A DNA stretch of 64,000 nucleotides from Solibacillus sp. FSL W7-1464 (GCF_038004425.1 NZ_JBBORC010000001.1:721001-785000), one strand, 5' to 3'. Shown: positions 16,136 to 24,210, counted from the first letter of the stretch. Program-made: numbers and translations. Notes: generated from the letters alone by a model not told the origin.

Positions 16136-17016
16136 AACTTACTAACAGTCAGCCCCGATTGCTGGCGTATCGTGGCAAGTGTATATCTATGATTTTCCTC
16201 AATGATAATCTGATAGCTTTTCATAGGTTGTTCCGTACTCCGAAAGGTTTTAAAGGTATCAAAAATGAAATCATTGCAAATGCTGCCCGTTTCATCAATT
16301 AGTAGGGTATTCAATTTATGGAGCTGCTCATTAATTTCATAAGTTGGGTTAATAAGTTTGATTTTTTCAGGCAAGTAAATGGAAGTTCTTTTGGCAATTG
16401 CTTTAATGGGTTGTGCCGCCAGTGCTTTTCTGTTCATGGATTCATGTAGCCAAGGGGAAATAAGGTGCAGAAAATAAAAAATTTGAAATTGATCATACAG
16501 AATAAGACGGTTTTGGCCGTCTCTATGAAACCGTAAGTGAAACTTATTAAACAAATAGTGTAAAAGCCATGTATTTTCATCTTCTGAAAAACTGTCGGTA
16601 GATAAAATAATTTTTTGTGCAACATTATTCACGATTTTCAAATGGCCATCATCCTGATACCACCAGGCAAGCGCCTGTTCGTTCAGATAGTGTTCGAGAA
16701 AATTGAGAGGCAACTTCTTATTTCCGTTAGGGTACCATCGCTCGTATAATTCTGAAATCACAGGGCTCGTTCTGGACTGCACAAAGAAGCTTTCAGAATA
16801 CCCTTTTTTAAGTCGTGAATCATTTACTTTTTTGTAGACAGGCGGATTAAGCGGTAAGAAAGGCTTTAGCAGTTCATAGCAATGATTTGTCCACTCTAAA
16901 TCCTCAGCTCTGTGCATAAATTGGAATCTTGCTTTCCTGTTTCCTTGTTTTGTCATCGAACCATCTCCTAATAATTTGCCGCAAATAAAATGGAAGAAGT
17001 CATTTTCCTCTCTCAT
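16111..17016 (-). CDS. Free-standing LAGLIDADG homing endonuclease 2
   Basis: A 301-aa two-motif LAGLIDADG protein with FICGKLLGDGS near the N-terminus and ALAWWYQDDGH at about 115-125; both acidic catalytic residues are present. It is only distantly like endonuclease 1. The ATG at 17014-17016 is preferred over an upstream GTG, because AAGGGGT sits 8 nt before it. The last residues (VEYCFSV) are encoded by the 331-bp repeat. It is not inside an intron. Target unknown; the hag introns or an intergenic site are candidates. Confidence 0.8.
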   Translation of the reverse strand: MREENDFFHFICGKLLGDGSMTKQGNRKARFQFMHRAEDLEWTNHCYELLKPFLPLNPPVYKKVNDSRLKKGYSESFFVQSRTSPVISELYERWYPNGNKKLPLNFLEHYLNEQALAWWYQDDGHLKIVNNVAQKIILSTDSFSEDENTWLLHYLFNKFHLRFHRDGQNRLILYDQFQIFYFLHLISPWLHESMNRKALAAQPIKAIAKRTSIYLPEKIKLINPTYEINEQLHKLNTLLIDETGSICNDFIFDTFKTFRSTEQPMKSYQIIIEENHRYTLATIRQQSGLTVSKLVEYCFSV

Positions 17017-17037
17017 AGTTTTCACCCCTTATAAAAT

Positions 17038-17052
17038 AAGAACGTATATTCT
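17038..17052 (-). promoter_or_regulatory. LexA-like box upstream of endonuclease gene 2
   Basis: AGAACGTATATTCT holds GAAC-N4-ATTC (7 of 8 SOS-box bases) about 24 nt upstream of the start. It is nearly the same sequence and position as the box of endonuclease gene 1, although the two proteins are diverged. Confidence 0.5.
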
Positions 17053-17253
17053 ATATTGTAGCATGGTTGCCTAATATACTGCATTTAATATTCACTTAAC
17101 TAAAAACGAAATGGGGTTTTCAATTAACATAATATAAATAAACTTTCATAGCTAAGGATCAATAACATCTGGATTATTATTGTTTTTTGATTTTCCTGCC
17201 CCCGGTAAAAAACAGATTGCTTGGGAATTACTGTGGTATTTATGTCAGAAAAT

Positions 17254-17262
17254 TGCTATAAT
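17254..17262 (+). promoter_or_regulatory. Extended -10 promoter for the reverse transcriptase leader
   Basis: TGCTATAAT provides a TGN-TATAAT extended -10. A transcript from about 17270 would carry a 335-nt leader before the reverse transcriptase start. No clear -35 hexamer. Confidence 0.5.
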
Positions 17263-17269
17263 ATAATTG

Positions 17270-17600
17270 CCTACTATTTAAGATGATAGGGAATAATGTT
17301 TGAAATTTGCTATTAATAAGTTTGAGAAGCTTAGAGCGAATAGACTAAGTAAAGTCTGAATAAGACAGCTTAGAAAACACTGCGAATATGCTATCTCAAA
17401 TGAGAATTGTATGGAAATTTGCACGATAATTCCTCCATTCAGATTTAATAGATATTCAATTCCATTATAACAAATCAGTTTTTTCCCAGCGGTTCATTGA
17501 AGAAAAAATGGTCATATTCTTTGAACCTATGACCGAAGCGCAGAAAAGCAGTTTTACAAGAGCTGGATTGTTGCTTTATCTGCTCTGAGAAAAAGGATGG
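17270..17600 (+). ncRNA. Candidate structured RNA leading the reverse transcriptase
   Basis: The 335 nt between the promoter and the reverse transcriptase lack a convincing gene but are rich in inverted repeats. AAGCT...AGCTT encloses AGACT-AAGTAA-AGTCT (about 17327-17373). GGTTCA...TGAACC encloses AAGAA/TTCTT (about 17491-17527). GGTCAT...ATGACC overlaps the latter as an alternative pairing, and AGAGC...GCTCT (about 17559-17586) sits just before the start. Drt2-type systems carry a template RNA in this position. A 52-codon open frame (17430-17585) also crosses the region. Identity as a template RNA is inference. Confidence 0.45.
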
Positions 17601-17604
17601 TTAT

Positions 17605-18918
17605 ATGACTAAAAAAGATAAATTTAAGGCAAAAAAATATCTCCACTTTGACAATAGAATTGAATTTAAAAATGTTGAAAGCTATGTTACGAATCAGAAT
17701 AAGATATCGAAACATAGCTTTTTTCCATTAATTCACTATACGATTGAATATGAAATGTATAATGAAGATTATATAGATGCAAGAGACGACAAACGACCAA
17801 TAAAAGAAAAGACACGGGATATCATGTATGCATCGCACTTAGATAATTTTATTTATAAATATTATGGTGAAGAACTTAATAAACAATATAATGAGTGGTC
17901 AGCCAGGCATTTAATAGATGATTGCTCAATCGCATATCGAGATAATAAATTAAGGAAGAGTAATATTGATTTTGCTGCAGAAGTAATCAATATGATTCGA
18001 ATGTTTAAAGATTGTTTTATAATGGTTGGTGATTTCGAAAAATTCTTTGACCGTTTAGATCATGCTTTTTTAAAAGAAAGAATAATGGACGTATTAGACG
18101 TGAAATTACTTTCAGAGGATTGGTATAAAGTTTTCAAGTCCATTACTCAATATAGTTATATTGAGAAAGATTTTTTAAATTTGAAATTAGGTACTGATCG
18201 AGAAATCAAAGCTAAGCGTCAATTTAAATATTTTGAAACATTTAAGGATTTCCGTAATTTCAAAAAAGAACATAGATGCGTTAAAAGGAATATAAATAAT
18301 TTTGGAATACCTCAAGGGAGTGCAATCAGTGCAGTATTTGCAAATGTTTATACAACGATATTTGATAAAAAGGTTAAAACTTTAGTAGATAAATACAGTG
18401 GTATTTATAGACGTTACTCAGACGACTTCATATTGATAGTACCCAAAGATATCTGTGGGAAACGTATTGATGTAGATGAATTTATGAAAATCGTAGAAAA
18501 AACCTATCAATTTATTATAGAGGAAAAATTGCATATTCAAGAGGAAAAGACACAACTATTTGAAATTAATGCCTCAAATATTATTAATTTAAGTGATAAA
18601 ACAAACTGTAAAATCGATTATTTGGGTTTTGTATATGATGGGGAAAATGTTGCTATGCGGAGCAAGAGCCCATATAAATTTTATAGGAAAGCATACAAAT
18701 TGATTGATCAAGCAAAAAAAATTAAAGCAAAAAAGGGACTTAAGCGAATTCCGTATAAAAGAGATATTTATCGATTATATACAGATTTGGGCGTGAATTG
18801 CGGGGATTATGGGAATTTTATAACGTATGCAAAAAATTCACAAAAAATATTTAACGAAGTTTCACCTACTACAAATAACCTAATGCTACAGCAGATTAAA
18901 AACAGGAAAGGAAAATAG
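17605..18918 (+). CDS. Stand-alone reverse transcriptase, Drt2-like (antiviral)
   Basis: A 437-aa reverse transcriptase with the full catalytic set: MVGDFEKFFDRLDH at 140-153 (motif A, Asp143), FGIPQGSAISAVFANVY at 233-249 (motif B) and YRRYSDDFILIVP at 268-280 (motif C, YSDD). The N-terminal KISKHSFFPLIHYT, KTRDIMYASHLD and DDCSIAYRDNKLRKSNIDFA blocks match, from memory, proteins named antiviral reverse transcriptase Drt2. It has no maturase X domain, no HNH and no domain V downstream, so it is not a group II intron protein. The ribosome site AAAAGGATGG precedes the ATG. Base composition is more AT-rich than the flanking flagellar genes, suggesting transfer. Confidence 0.8.
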   Translation: MTKKDKFKAKKYLHFDNRIEFKNVESYVTNQNKISKHSFFPLIHYTIEYEMYNEDYIDARDDKRPIKEKTRDIMYASHLDNFIYKYYGEELNKQYNEWSARHLIDDCSIAYRDNKLRKSNIDFAAEVINMIRMFKDCFIMVGDFEKFFDRLDHAFLKERIMDVLDVKLLSEDWYKVFKSITQYSYIEKDFLNLKLGTDREIKAKRQFKYFETFKDFRNFKKEHRCVKRNINNFGIPQGSAISAVFANVYTTIFDKKVKTLVDKYSGIYRRYSDDFILIVPKDICGKRIDVDEFMKIVEKTYQFIIEEKLHIQEEKTQLFEINASNIINLSDKTNCKIDYLGFVYDGENVAMRSKSPYKFYRKAYKLIDQAKKIKAKKGLKRIPYKRDIYRLYTDLGVNCGDYGNFITYAKNSQKIFNEVSPTTNNLMLQQIKNRKGK

Positions 18919-19152
18919 AAAAAAGAATGGGCTATAGATTGCATGTTAAGAGAAACTCATAAAAACAAATGCCATAATATGCGTATACTGCACGGGTGCA
19001 CAAACAATTTAGGGGAAGAGGAAAAAGGGCATTCATAATTACATGCAGCAAGGTTCCTTAATTCATCAATTGTTCTAAGTTGATGGAGTGCAAATGCAGA
19101 GTTGAGCATAGGTACAGCGTTTTATAGTAATCCAAATTTGAAGGAGGATTTT

Positions 19153-19392
19153 ATGAATAACGAAGAAGAGCGGGCATTTTTGGAAGCCCAGCTGCAGTGG
19201 ATCAAACAGCGAGATGCGGTGCTTGCGCAAATTGAAAAGAAATTGTATGAAATGAAACATATCGCCGAACAAGTAGCAGCAGATGAAACAGCTTTGCTTG
19301 AAAGTCAAAAGCATCGATTAAACGAACGTTTTTTGCAACTGAAGGATGAGGTAGCTGAACTGGAAAATCAGCTGCGAATTTTTTACAATTGA
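19153..19392 (+). CDS. Small coiled-coil protein in the filament operon
   Basis: A 79-aa, highly charged helical protein (LEAQLQWIKQRDAVLAQIEK, then heptad-like LNERFLQLKDEVAELENQL) with no signal peptide. It follows AAGGAGGATTTT. It lies just before the SigD promoter and flaG, at the right edge of the accessory island, so it was probably next to hag before the island arrived. No family recognised; a flagellar chaperone-like role is possible but unproven. Confidence 0.7.
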   Translation: MNNEEERAFLEAQLQWIKQRDAVLAQIEKKLYEMKHIAEQVAADETALLESQKHRLNERFLQLKDEVAELENQLRIFYN

Positions 19393-19432
19393 GGAACGCT
19401 AGTAAAATTATTTCATCAACTGTCAAACGCCC

Positions 19433-19459
19433 TAAAAAAAACGAATTTCCAGCCGATAA
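19433..19459 (+). promoter_or_regulatory. SigD promoter of flaG-fliD-fliT-fliS
   Basis: TAAA at 19433-19436, exactly 15 nt, then GCCGATAA at 19452-19459 (7 of 8 consensus bases). It lies 36 nt upstream of the flaG start. Confidence 0.85.
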
Positions 19460-19495
19460 AATACATAACAAGGAAAGTCAACGGGAGGGGTACAA

Positions 19496-19849
19496 ATGCG
19501 AATTGATGGAACGAGTATTTCAATGCCGAACACGACACAGCAGTCGGGAGAAGGACAACCACCGCGTCCTGTACAGACGGATATCATTACCCAGCAAAGT
19601 CAACCAACAGTAGAGAAAATAGACACGAAAGAAAAACTGAATCAGGCGATTGATTCAATGAATGAGTTTTTTACAATTAATAATAGTGAATTGAAGTTTG
19701 TTTTTCATGAAGGATTGGATACGTATTATGCACAGCTTATAAATACAGAAACTGAAGAGGTTATCCGCGAAATTCCCTCTAAAAAAGTGCTGGATGTGTT
19801 TTATGAAATGCAAAAGCTCGTAGGAATGATAGTCGATAAAAAAATTTAG
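19496..19849 (+). CDS. flaG: Flagellar protein FlaG (YvyC)
   Basis: A 117-aa protein with a disordered, Gln/Pro-rich N-terminus (about 1-45) and the compact FlaG domain (LNQAIDSMNEFFTINNSELKF ... EVIREIPSKKVLDVFYEM, landmarks shown in part). FlaG proteins influence filament length. The GGGAGGGG site and the SigD promoter directly upstream fit late flagellar expression. Confidence 0.93.
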   Translation: MRIDGTSISMPNTTQQSGEGQPPRPVQTDIITQQSQPTVEKIDTKEKLNQAIDSMNEFFTINNSELKFVFHEGLDTYYAQLINTETEEVIREIPSKKVLDVFYEMQKLVGMIVDKKI

Positions 19850-19906
19850 TGCCGGCCGTAATATTGCCAGGCAAAATGGATGGATAAGTAGTTTGGAGGA
19901 GATTAT

Positions 19907-21451
19907 ATGTCAACGATGCGTATTGGCGGTCTGGCATCAGGTATGGATATAGATAGTATTGTAGAAAAATTGATGGTCGCTGAGCGAATGCCGATGGACA
20001 AGCTCGAGCAGCAAAAGCAAATTTACGAATGGCAGCGCGATGCCTACCGTGACGTCAATAAAAAAATGACGACATTGGATACGTACATTGCGGATAATTT
20101 CATTTTAAAAAGCTTAAATACAAAGACGGCAACAAGTTCGAATTCGGATTTAGTGTCGGCGGTAGCGACTGGTTCGGCTTCTGGTTCATTAACTCTAGAA
20201 AGTGTTTCGCAATTAGCTAAAGCTGCAAGGGGGATTGGTACGCCAATTAACCACACGAGCAGTACAAAGTTAAAAGATTTATTTAAAGAGCCCGGAGAAA
20301 CGTTGCCAACGAATTTTACTCTAAGCGCAATTAATACTCAAGGGAAATTGGGCGAAGAAATATCAATCGTAATTGATGAGAATATAACTATAGGTGAGTT
20401 AATTACAAAAATAAATGGCAGTAATGCAGGGGTTTCTGTTTTATTTGAAAATGGACAGGTGTCGATTACTGCTAAAAACACTGGTAAGGTAGTTGAAGAG
20501 GACGGTGTGGGGCTTAAAGATGCGATAACAACAAATTCAGAGGGCACGAAGTTATTTGCAAAATTAGGCTTAGAAAAATTGGTAACGGAAAAAGGCCAAA
20601 ATGCAGAGTTTCAAGTGAACGGTATCACAACAGAGCGCACGTCAAATTCCTTTTCGATTAACGGCTATAATGTTACATTAAAAGCGAAATTTTCAGAAAA
20701 CCCAGTAACAATGTCTTCTTCCACAAACGTCGACGAAATCATGACCAAAGTAAAAGAGTTCGTTTCAACATACAATGGCTTCATCAAGGATTTAACGGAT
20801 CAGACAAAACAGCCTAAATACCGCGATTATCAGCCATTGACAGAGCTACAAAAGAAAGAGATGGATACAAAAGATATCGAGAATTGGGAAACTCGTGCGA
20901 AAAGCGGTTTGTTGCGCAATGATTCGATTATTACGAGCGGACTTTCATCACTTCGCGGTCTTGTTTACGAAACAAACCATGCAGTAACAAATCAAAAGTA
21001 CAATGCCCTGTACACAATCGGAATAGGCACTTCGAAAGATTACATGAGTGGTGGTACACTTGAAATTGATGAAACGAAATTGCGTAAAGCATTGGAAGAA
21101 GATCCGGATGCAGTTGTGCAATTACTGACGATGAACGGCGAGAAATCTGCATCAATTACAAAAGCTGATGGGTCAACAGGAACGGGTGATACACGAGGTT
21201 TCATGCGTAAGATCCGTGATGAAATGGATGTAATCGAGAAGAAAATCGATGAGCGTGCAGGTCGTGGCTCGATGACGGAAACTCAGTATACTTTAGGGAA
21301 ATACTTGCGTAACGTGAATCAAAGTCTTGATGCGTGGAAAGACAAGCTGATCAAGATTGAAGACCGTTACTGGAAGCAGTTCGGTGCGATGGAAGCGATG
21401 ATTAACAAGGCAAACAGTCAATCAGCGTCATTAATGAGTCAGTATTACTAA
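19907..21451 (+). CDS. fliD: Flagellar filament cap FliD
   Basis: A 514-aa secreted cap protein (HAP2) that folds flagellin at the filament tip. The N-terminus RIGGLASGMDIDSIVEKLM (5-23) is the FliD_N signature. The C-terminus has the helical RYWKQFGAMEAMINKANSQS region. The middle (about 100-280) is the variable domain. The start follows TTGGAGGAG. It is cotranscribed with its chaperone fliT, 18 nt downstream. Confidence 0.96.
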   Translation: MSTMRIGGLASGMDIDSIVEKLMVAERMPMDKLEQQKQIYEWQRDAYRDVNKKMTTLDTYIADNFILKSLNTKTATSSNSDLVSAVATGSASGSLTLESVSQLAKAARGIGTPINHTSSTKLKDLFKEPGETLPTNFTLSAINTQGKLGEEISIVIDENITIGELITKINGSNAGVSVLFENGQVSITAKNTGKVVEEDGVGLKDAITTNSEGTKLFAKLGLEKLVTEKGQNAEFQVNGITTERTSNSFSINGYNVTLKAKFSENPVTMSSSTNVDEIMTKVKEFVSTYNGFIKDLTDQTKQPKYRDYQPLTELQKKEMDTKDIENWETRAKSGLLRNDSIITSGLSSLRGLVYETNHAVTNQKYNALYTIGIGTSKDYMSGGTLEIDETKLRKALEEDPDAVVQLLTMNGEKSASITKADGSTGTGDTRGFMRKIRDEMDVIEKKIDERAGRGSMTETQYTLGKYLRNVNQSLDAWKDKLIKIEDRYWKQFGAMEAMINKANSQSASLMSQYY

Positions 21452-21469
21452 AAGAGCGGAGGCGAAAAC

Positions 21470-21829
21470 ATGGCGGTAGAACAACAATTACTTCAAGTTT
21501 CCGCAAAGCTCTTTAAACAGCTTGGGGAAGTAGGGCAAACGGAAGACCGTGATGCGCTTTTAAAAACGGTTGATGAGCTGCTGGAAGAGCGCGGGCAGCT
21601 CATTGCCTCCCTTCAACAGGAAAATATTCAGCTTTCTAAAACAAACCCGCAGCATGCGCTGTTACAAGAGCTCGACAAAGGGATACAGGAACGTCTGGCA
21701 TCAATTATGGGCGAAATCAGACAGGATATGAAAAACGTCCAGACAGCAAAGAAAAGCGAAGTGCAGTATAATAACCCGTATGCGTCCGTTCGTGTCATGG
21801 ACGGGAAGTACTACGATCAGAAGAAATAA
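21470..21829 (+). CDS. fliT: Flagellar protein FliT (FliD chaperone)
   Basis: A 119-aa helical cytoplasmic protein ending NPYASVRVMDGKYYDQKK, a tail typical of Bacillales FliT. FliT keeps FliD export-competent. It lies between fliD and fliS, the reverse of the fliS-fliT order in B. subtilis. Confidence 0.85.
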   Translation: MAVEQQLLQVSAKLFKQLGEVGQTEDRDALLKTVDELLEERGQLIASLQQENIQLSKTNPQHALLQELDKGIQERLASIMGEIRQDMKNVQTAKKSEVQYNNPYASVRVMDGKYYDQKK

Positions 21830-21873
21830 CAACGTGCCAGTATGCGCGTTTTAACTATAGAGGAGTGTGTATA

Positions 21874-22281
21874 ATGACAGTTCAAACAGCAGCTGCTTTT
21901 AATGCATATAAACAAAACAGTGTGACAACGGCGTCACCGGGTGAGCTTACATTGATGCTATACAATGGCTGCCTGAAGTTTTTAACGAGAGCCAAAAAAG
22001 CGATTGAAGAAAAAAACATCGAAGAAAAAAACACAAACATCCAAAAGGCACAGGCAATTATTTCGGAACTGATGTCTACTTTAAATGCAGATTTTGATGT
22101 ATCCAAGCAAATGATTCCATTATACGACTATATGAACCGCCGTTTAATGGAAGCGAATATCAACAACGACTCTACAATTATCGTAGAAGTCGAAGGCCTA
22201 GTAACAGAATTCCGCGACACATGGAAAGAAGTAATCAAAATTACACGCCAGCAGCAATATGGTACAGCCGGACAAGTTTAA
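21874..22281 (+). CDS. fliS: Flagellar export chaperone FliS
   Basis: A 135-aa flagellin chaperone. The hallmarks NAYKQNSVTTASPGELTLML and YNGCLKFL near the N-terminus and DTWKEVIK near the C-terminus are visible. The ATG at 21874 follows GAGGAGTG. It closes the operon before a strong terminator. Confidence 0.95.
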   Translation: MTVQTAAAFNAYKQNSVTTASPGELTLMLYNGCLKFLTRAKKAIEEKNIEEKNTNIQKAQAIISELMSTLNADFDVSKQMIPLYDYMNRRLMEANINNDSTIIVEVEGLVTEFRDTWKEVIKITRQQQYGTAGQV

Positions 22282-22289
22282 AATTTAGA

Positions 22290-22331
22290 AGCCGATGTGA
22301 GAAGACTGCTATCTTCTCACATCGGCTTTTT
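22290..22331 (+). terminator. Terminator after fliS
   Basis: A 16-bp perfect stem (AGCCGATGTGAGAAGA and complement), 6-nt loop and TTTT. Confidence 0.9.
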
Positions 22332-22397
22332 CAAATGTAACTTTCCTCTGAAATATCAACTTCACTATTTACAAAATTTAAAATAGTCAAAATACTA

Positions 22398-22425
22398 TTG
22401 ATTATATTGTACTATTTTGTATAAT
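22398..22425 (+). promoter_or_regulatory. SigA-like promoter in the fliS-comK gap
   Basis: TTGATT, 16-nt spacer, TATAAT. No gene starts within 460 nt downstream, so it may drive a small RNA, the relict below, or the ComK-like gene with a long leader. Confidence 0.5.
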
Positions 22426-22732
22426 GTAAATAATTAGCAAATTTAATCAAAAAAGCATCTAATTTGGAATAAAACCCTGCACTGAGTACATCCTGTAAAC
22501 ATCAGCATCAAAAAATTAATATTTGCCTCTTAGTAAGTAGAAAACGGTAATATTAAACCCCAAGATGCCACTACATCCCACGAATCCGAAATTTCGTCCG
22601 TTTTCCCAATACATAATCAATCGGTTAAATATCTATCACAATTCTGTTCCATCGCGGTATTATTTTTGGCTGGAAAAATTCTATTACTATTATTCATCAA
22701 AGAAAGCGGTTACCAAGCAAGGTTAACCGGCA

Positions 22733-22850
22733 AAGGGGGTGAGTGAGTATGTGAAATGGCAAAATAAAAAACCCCAGGTGAAGATCCTGCATAGACATCA
22801 CCTGAGGTTTGAAAGCCGGGGTATACCGACATATAGTAAGTATACTCCTT
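22733..22850 (+). other. Possible relict of a type I toxin-antitoxin locus
   Basis: AAAGGGGGTGAGTGAGTATG looks like the strong ribosome site and start of small holin-like toxins, but the ATG is followed at once by TGA. Then comes a hairpin (ACCCCAGGTGA...TCACCTGAGGTTT, 22770-22810) and a second stem (GGGTATACC / GTATACTCC) as in the 3' ends of such loci. The toxin body appears deleted. The rest of the 22340-22890 gap holds nothing I recognise. Confidence 0.3.
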
Positions 22851-22892
22851 TTTACTGAAAATAATAACAATAAATTGGAAGGAGTATAGAAA

Positions 22893-23435
22893 ATGTATAG
22901 AAATTCCTTATATGATGCTTGTGTACTAATACCTAAATTTGATCAGCTCAATAATCTTTATACGCTACTGAAAACTCCGAATGGTTATAAAAAGGTCCCG
23001 TTCACACCGATGCAATTGCTGGATATGGAATTGAAACAACATGGTTCGAGCTTAAAAGGTGCGAAAGAAGCGGCAAAAGCGGTCCTTACCTCCAACTCAA
23101 TTAACCCGATCATGATTCCGAGGTCTCCGCTAGTTCATATTTGGTTTCCGACAGAGGCAATGCGAAATATGGAAAATTGTCTGTATTTTGCATTGCATCA
23201 TGTCCACGATATTGAACCATATACGGAAAATCAATCAATCGTCGTTTTAACGCATAATGAAAGAATTAAAGTGCCTGTATCGTACAGTAAACTGAATAAA
23301 CAGTGGACTAAAGCAAAAAGCTATTATGCGACTGCCTTATTAAAACAATTTTACAGTCGTCATCAATATTCAACTGCCGAGCAGCAAATAATATTAAAAT
23401 GTGCAGAAATAAATGAACAATATGTAATCCATTAA
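22893..23435 (+). CDS. ComK-like competence transcription factor (copy 1)
   Basis: A 180-aa protein with the ComK pattern: LLDMELKQHGSSLKGAKEAAK (about 43-63, split landmark), NPIMIPRSPLVHIWFPTEA and a C-terminal KVPVSYSKLNKQW segment before a helical tail. ComK binds AT-boxes and switches on late competence genes such as comFA/comFC. It follows GGAAGGAG. A second family member lies at 31456-31947 on the other strand, and the two differ strongly, so they may have different roles. Confidence 0.75.
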   Translation: MYRNSLYDACVLIPKFDQLNNLYTLLKTPNGYKKVPFTPMQLLDMELKQHGSSLKGAKEAAKAVLTSNSINPIMIPRSPLVHIWFPTEAMRNMENCLYFALHHVHDIEPYTENQSIVVLTHNERIKVPVSYSKLNKQWTKAKSYYATALLKQFYSRHQYSTAEQQIILKCAEINEQYVIH

Positions 23436-23442
23436 TAGGCAT

Positions 23443-23486
23443 AGAGTTTTACGCAACGGAGCATCCCAATGTGTGAAACTCTTTTT
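23443..23486 (+). terminator. Terminator after comK-like gene 1
   Basis: AGAGTTTTAC pairs with GTGAAACTCT, followed by TTTTTG. Confidence 0.7.
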
Positions 23487-23672
23487 GTTTCTCAAATTTT
23501 TATCGGTTGCACAATCTTTTATTGCAAAAAAATAAAATTCCGGTTCGATTGTCATGAGTTTGAAGTCACAAATTCTCCTTAAAATAGCAATTAAGCACAT
23601 AGACATTTAATCGCATATTGCATCATAATGTGGGTATATAAATTGTAGCAGGAATGGCTAGGAGGAACGGTT

Positions 23673-24050
23673 ATGGCGTTTAAACGCACAGAAGGATTCC
23701 GCTTTACTTTTGGAGTCCCGGTCGAAGCAAATTTTACAGAATTGATCAATGGAAAACAGGAACAATTAGAGGTGATAAAATACCCCTGTGAAATCATCGA
23801 TGTGAGCCCGCATGGCATGAAAATGTTTTCTTCTCGGGAAATTGGTGAAAATAATAATAACCTGGTGCAGTTGGAACTGGAATTCATTTTAGACGAAGTA
23901 TTGATTAAGGCCATTGGAGACATCGTATGGAAGAAGAAGTACGGCAATAAGTTTCAATATGGTTTGATCTTCGAAAATCAGCCAGGTATTGAAGAACTGA
24001 TCGTCAGTGAATTAAAGGTTCGCCGTAGAAAAGAAGTCGGGCGCAAGTAA
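23673..24050 (+). CDS. PilZ-domain protein (probable c-di-GMP receptor)
   Basis: A 125-aa single-domain PilZ-like protein. The first motif region is FKRTEGFRF, a variant with arginines four apart instead of the standard RxxxR. The second is IDVSPHGMKM, matching D/NxSxxG. It is followed by the barrel strands LVQLELEFI and IGDIVWKKKYG. Such proteins bind c-di-GMP to brake flagella or alter surface behaviour, which fits the nearby filament operon and the GGDEF enzyme at 42.5 kb. Nucleotide binding is uncertain because of the variant motif. Confidence 0.75.
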   Translation: MAFKRTEGFRFTFGVPVEANFTELINGKQEQLEVIKYPCEIIDVSPHGMKMFSSREIGENNNNLVQLELEFILDEVLIKAIGDIVWKKKYGNKFQYGLIFENQPGIEELIVSELKVRRRKEVGRK

Positions 24051-24210
24051 ATTGGTTGGTTGCGATTAGCTTAATCTATCGATGCGGTGTCTTTCTTATC
24101 GATATGTAGGACAACTTGTCGAAAAATGAAAAAAGTTTCAAGTTGTAACAGGATTTTATTTATGTATGTAGAATTAGATTAGTAAGAGCAGTAATAAAGG
24201 AGGAGTTCAC

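Larger units (their letters stand above)
14942..19000. repeat. Dispersed TGCACCGGGTGCA palindrome family
   Basis: A 13-nt palindrome with conserved flanks (TTTTC on the left, a CACACAATTT- or CAAATATTT-like right side) recurs at 14942, 15482, 15604 (GTGTA variant), 15813 (TACACC variant), 15935 (GTGTA variant) and 18989 (one C missing). A more decayed relative is CCTGCCCCCGGTA near 17197. The copies span the accessory island between hag and the 79-aa gene, and one falls exactly where a lactonase-like reading frame breaks off. Confidence 0.7.

Noticed and set aside
17605-18918. Reverse transcriptase as a group II intron protein, retron or diversity-generating element
   Set aside because: No maturase X or HNH domain, no domain V, no template/variable repeat pair or Avd gene nearby, and motif blocks fit the Drt2 type better.
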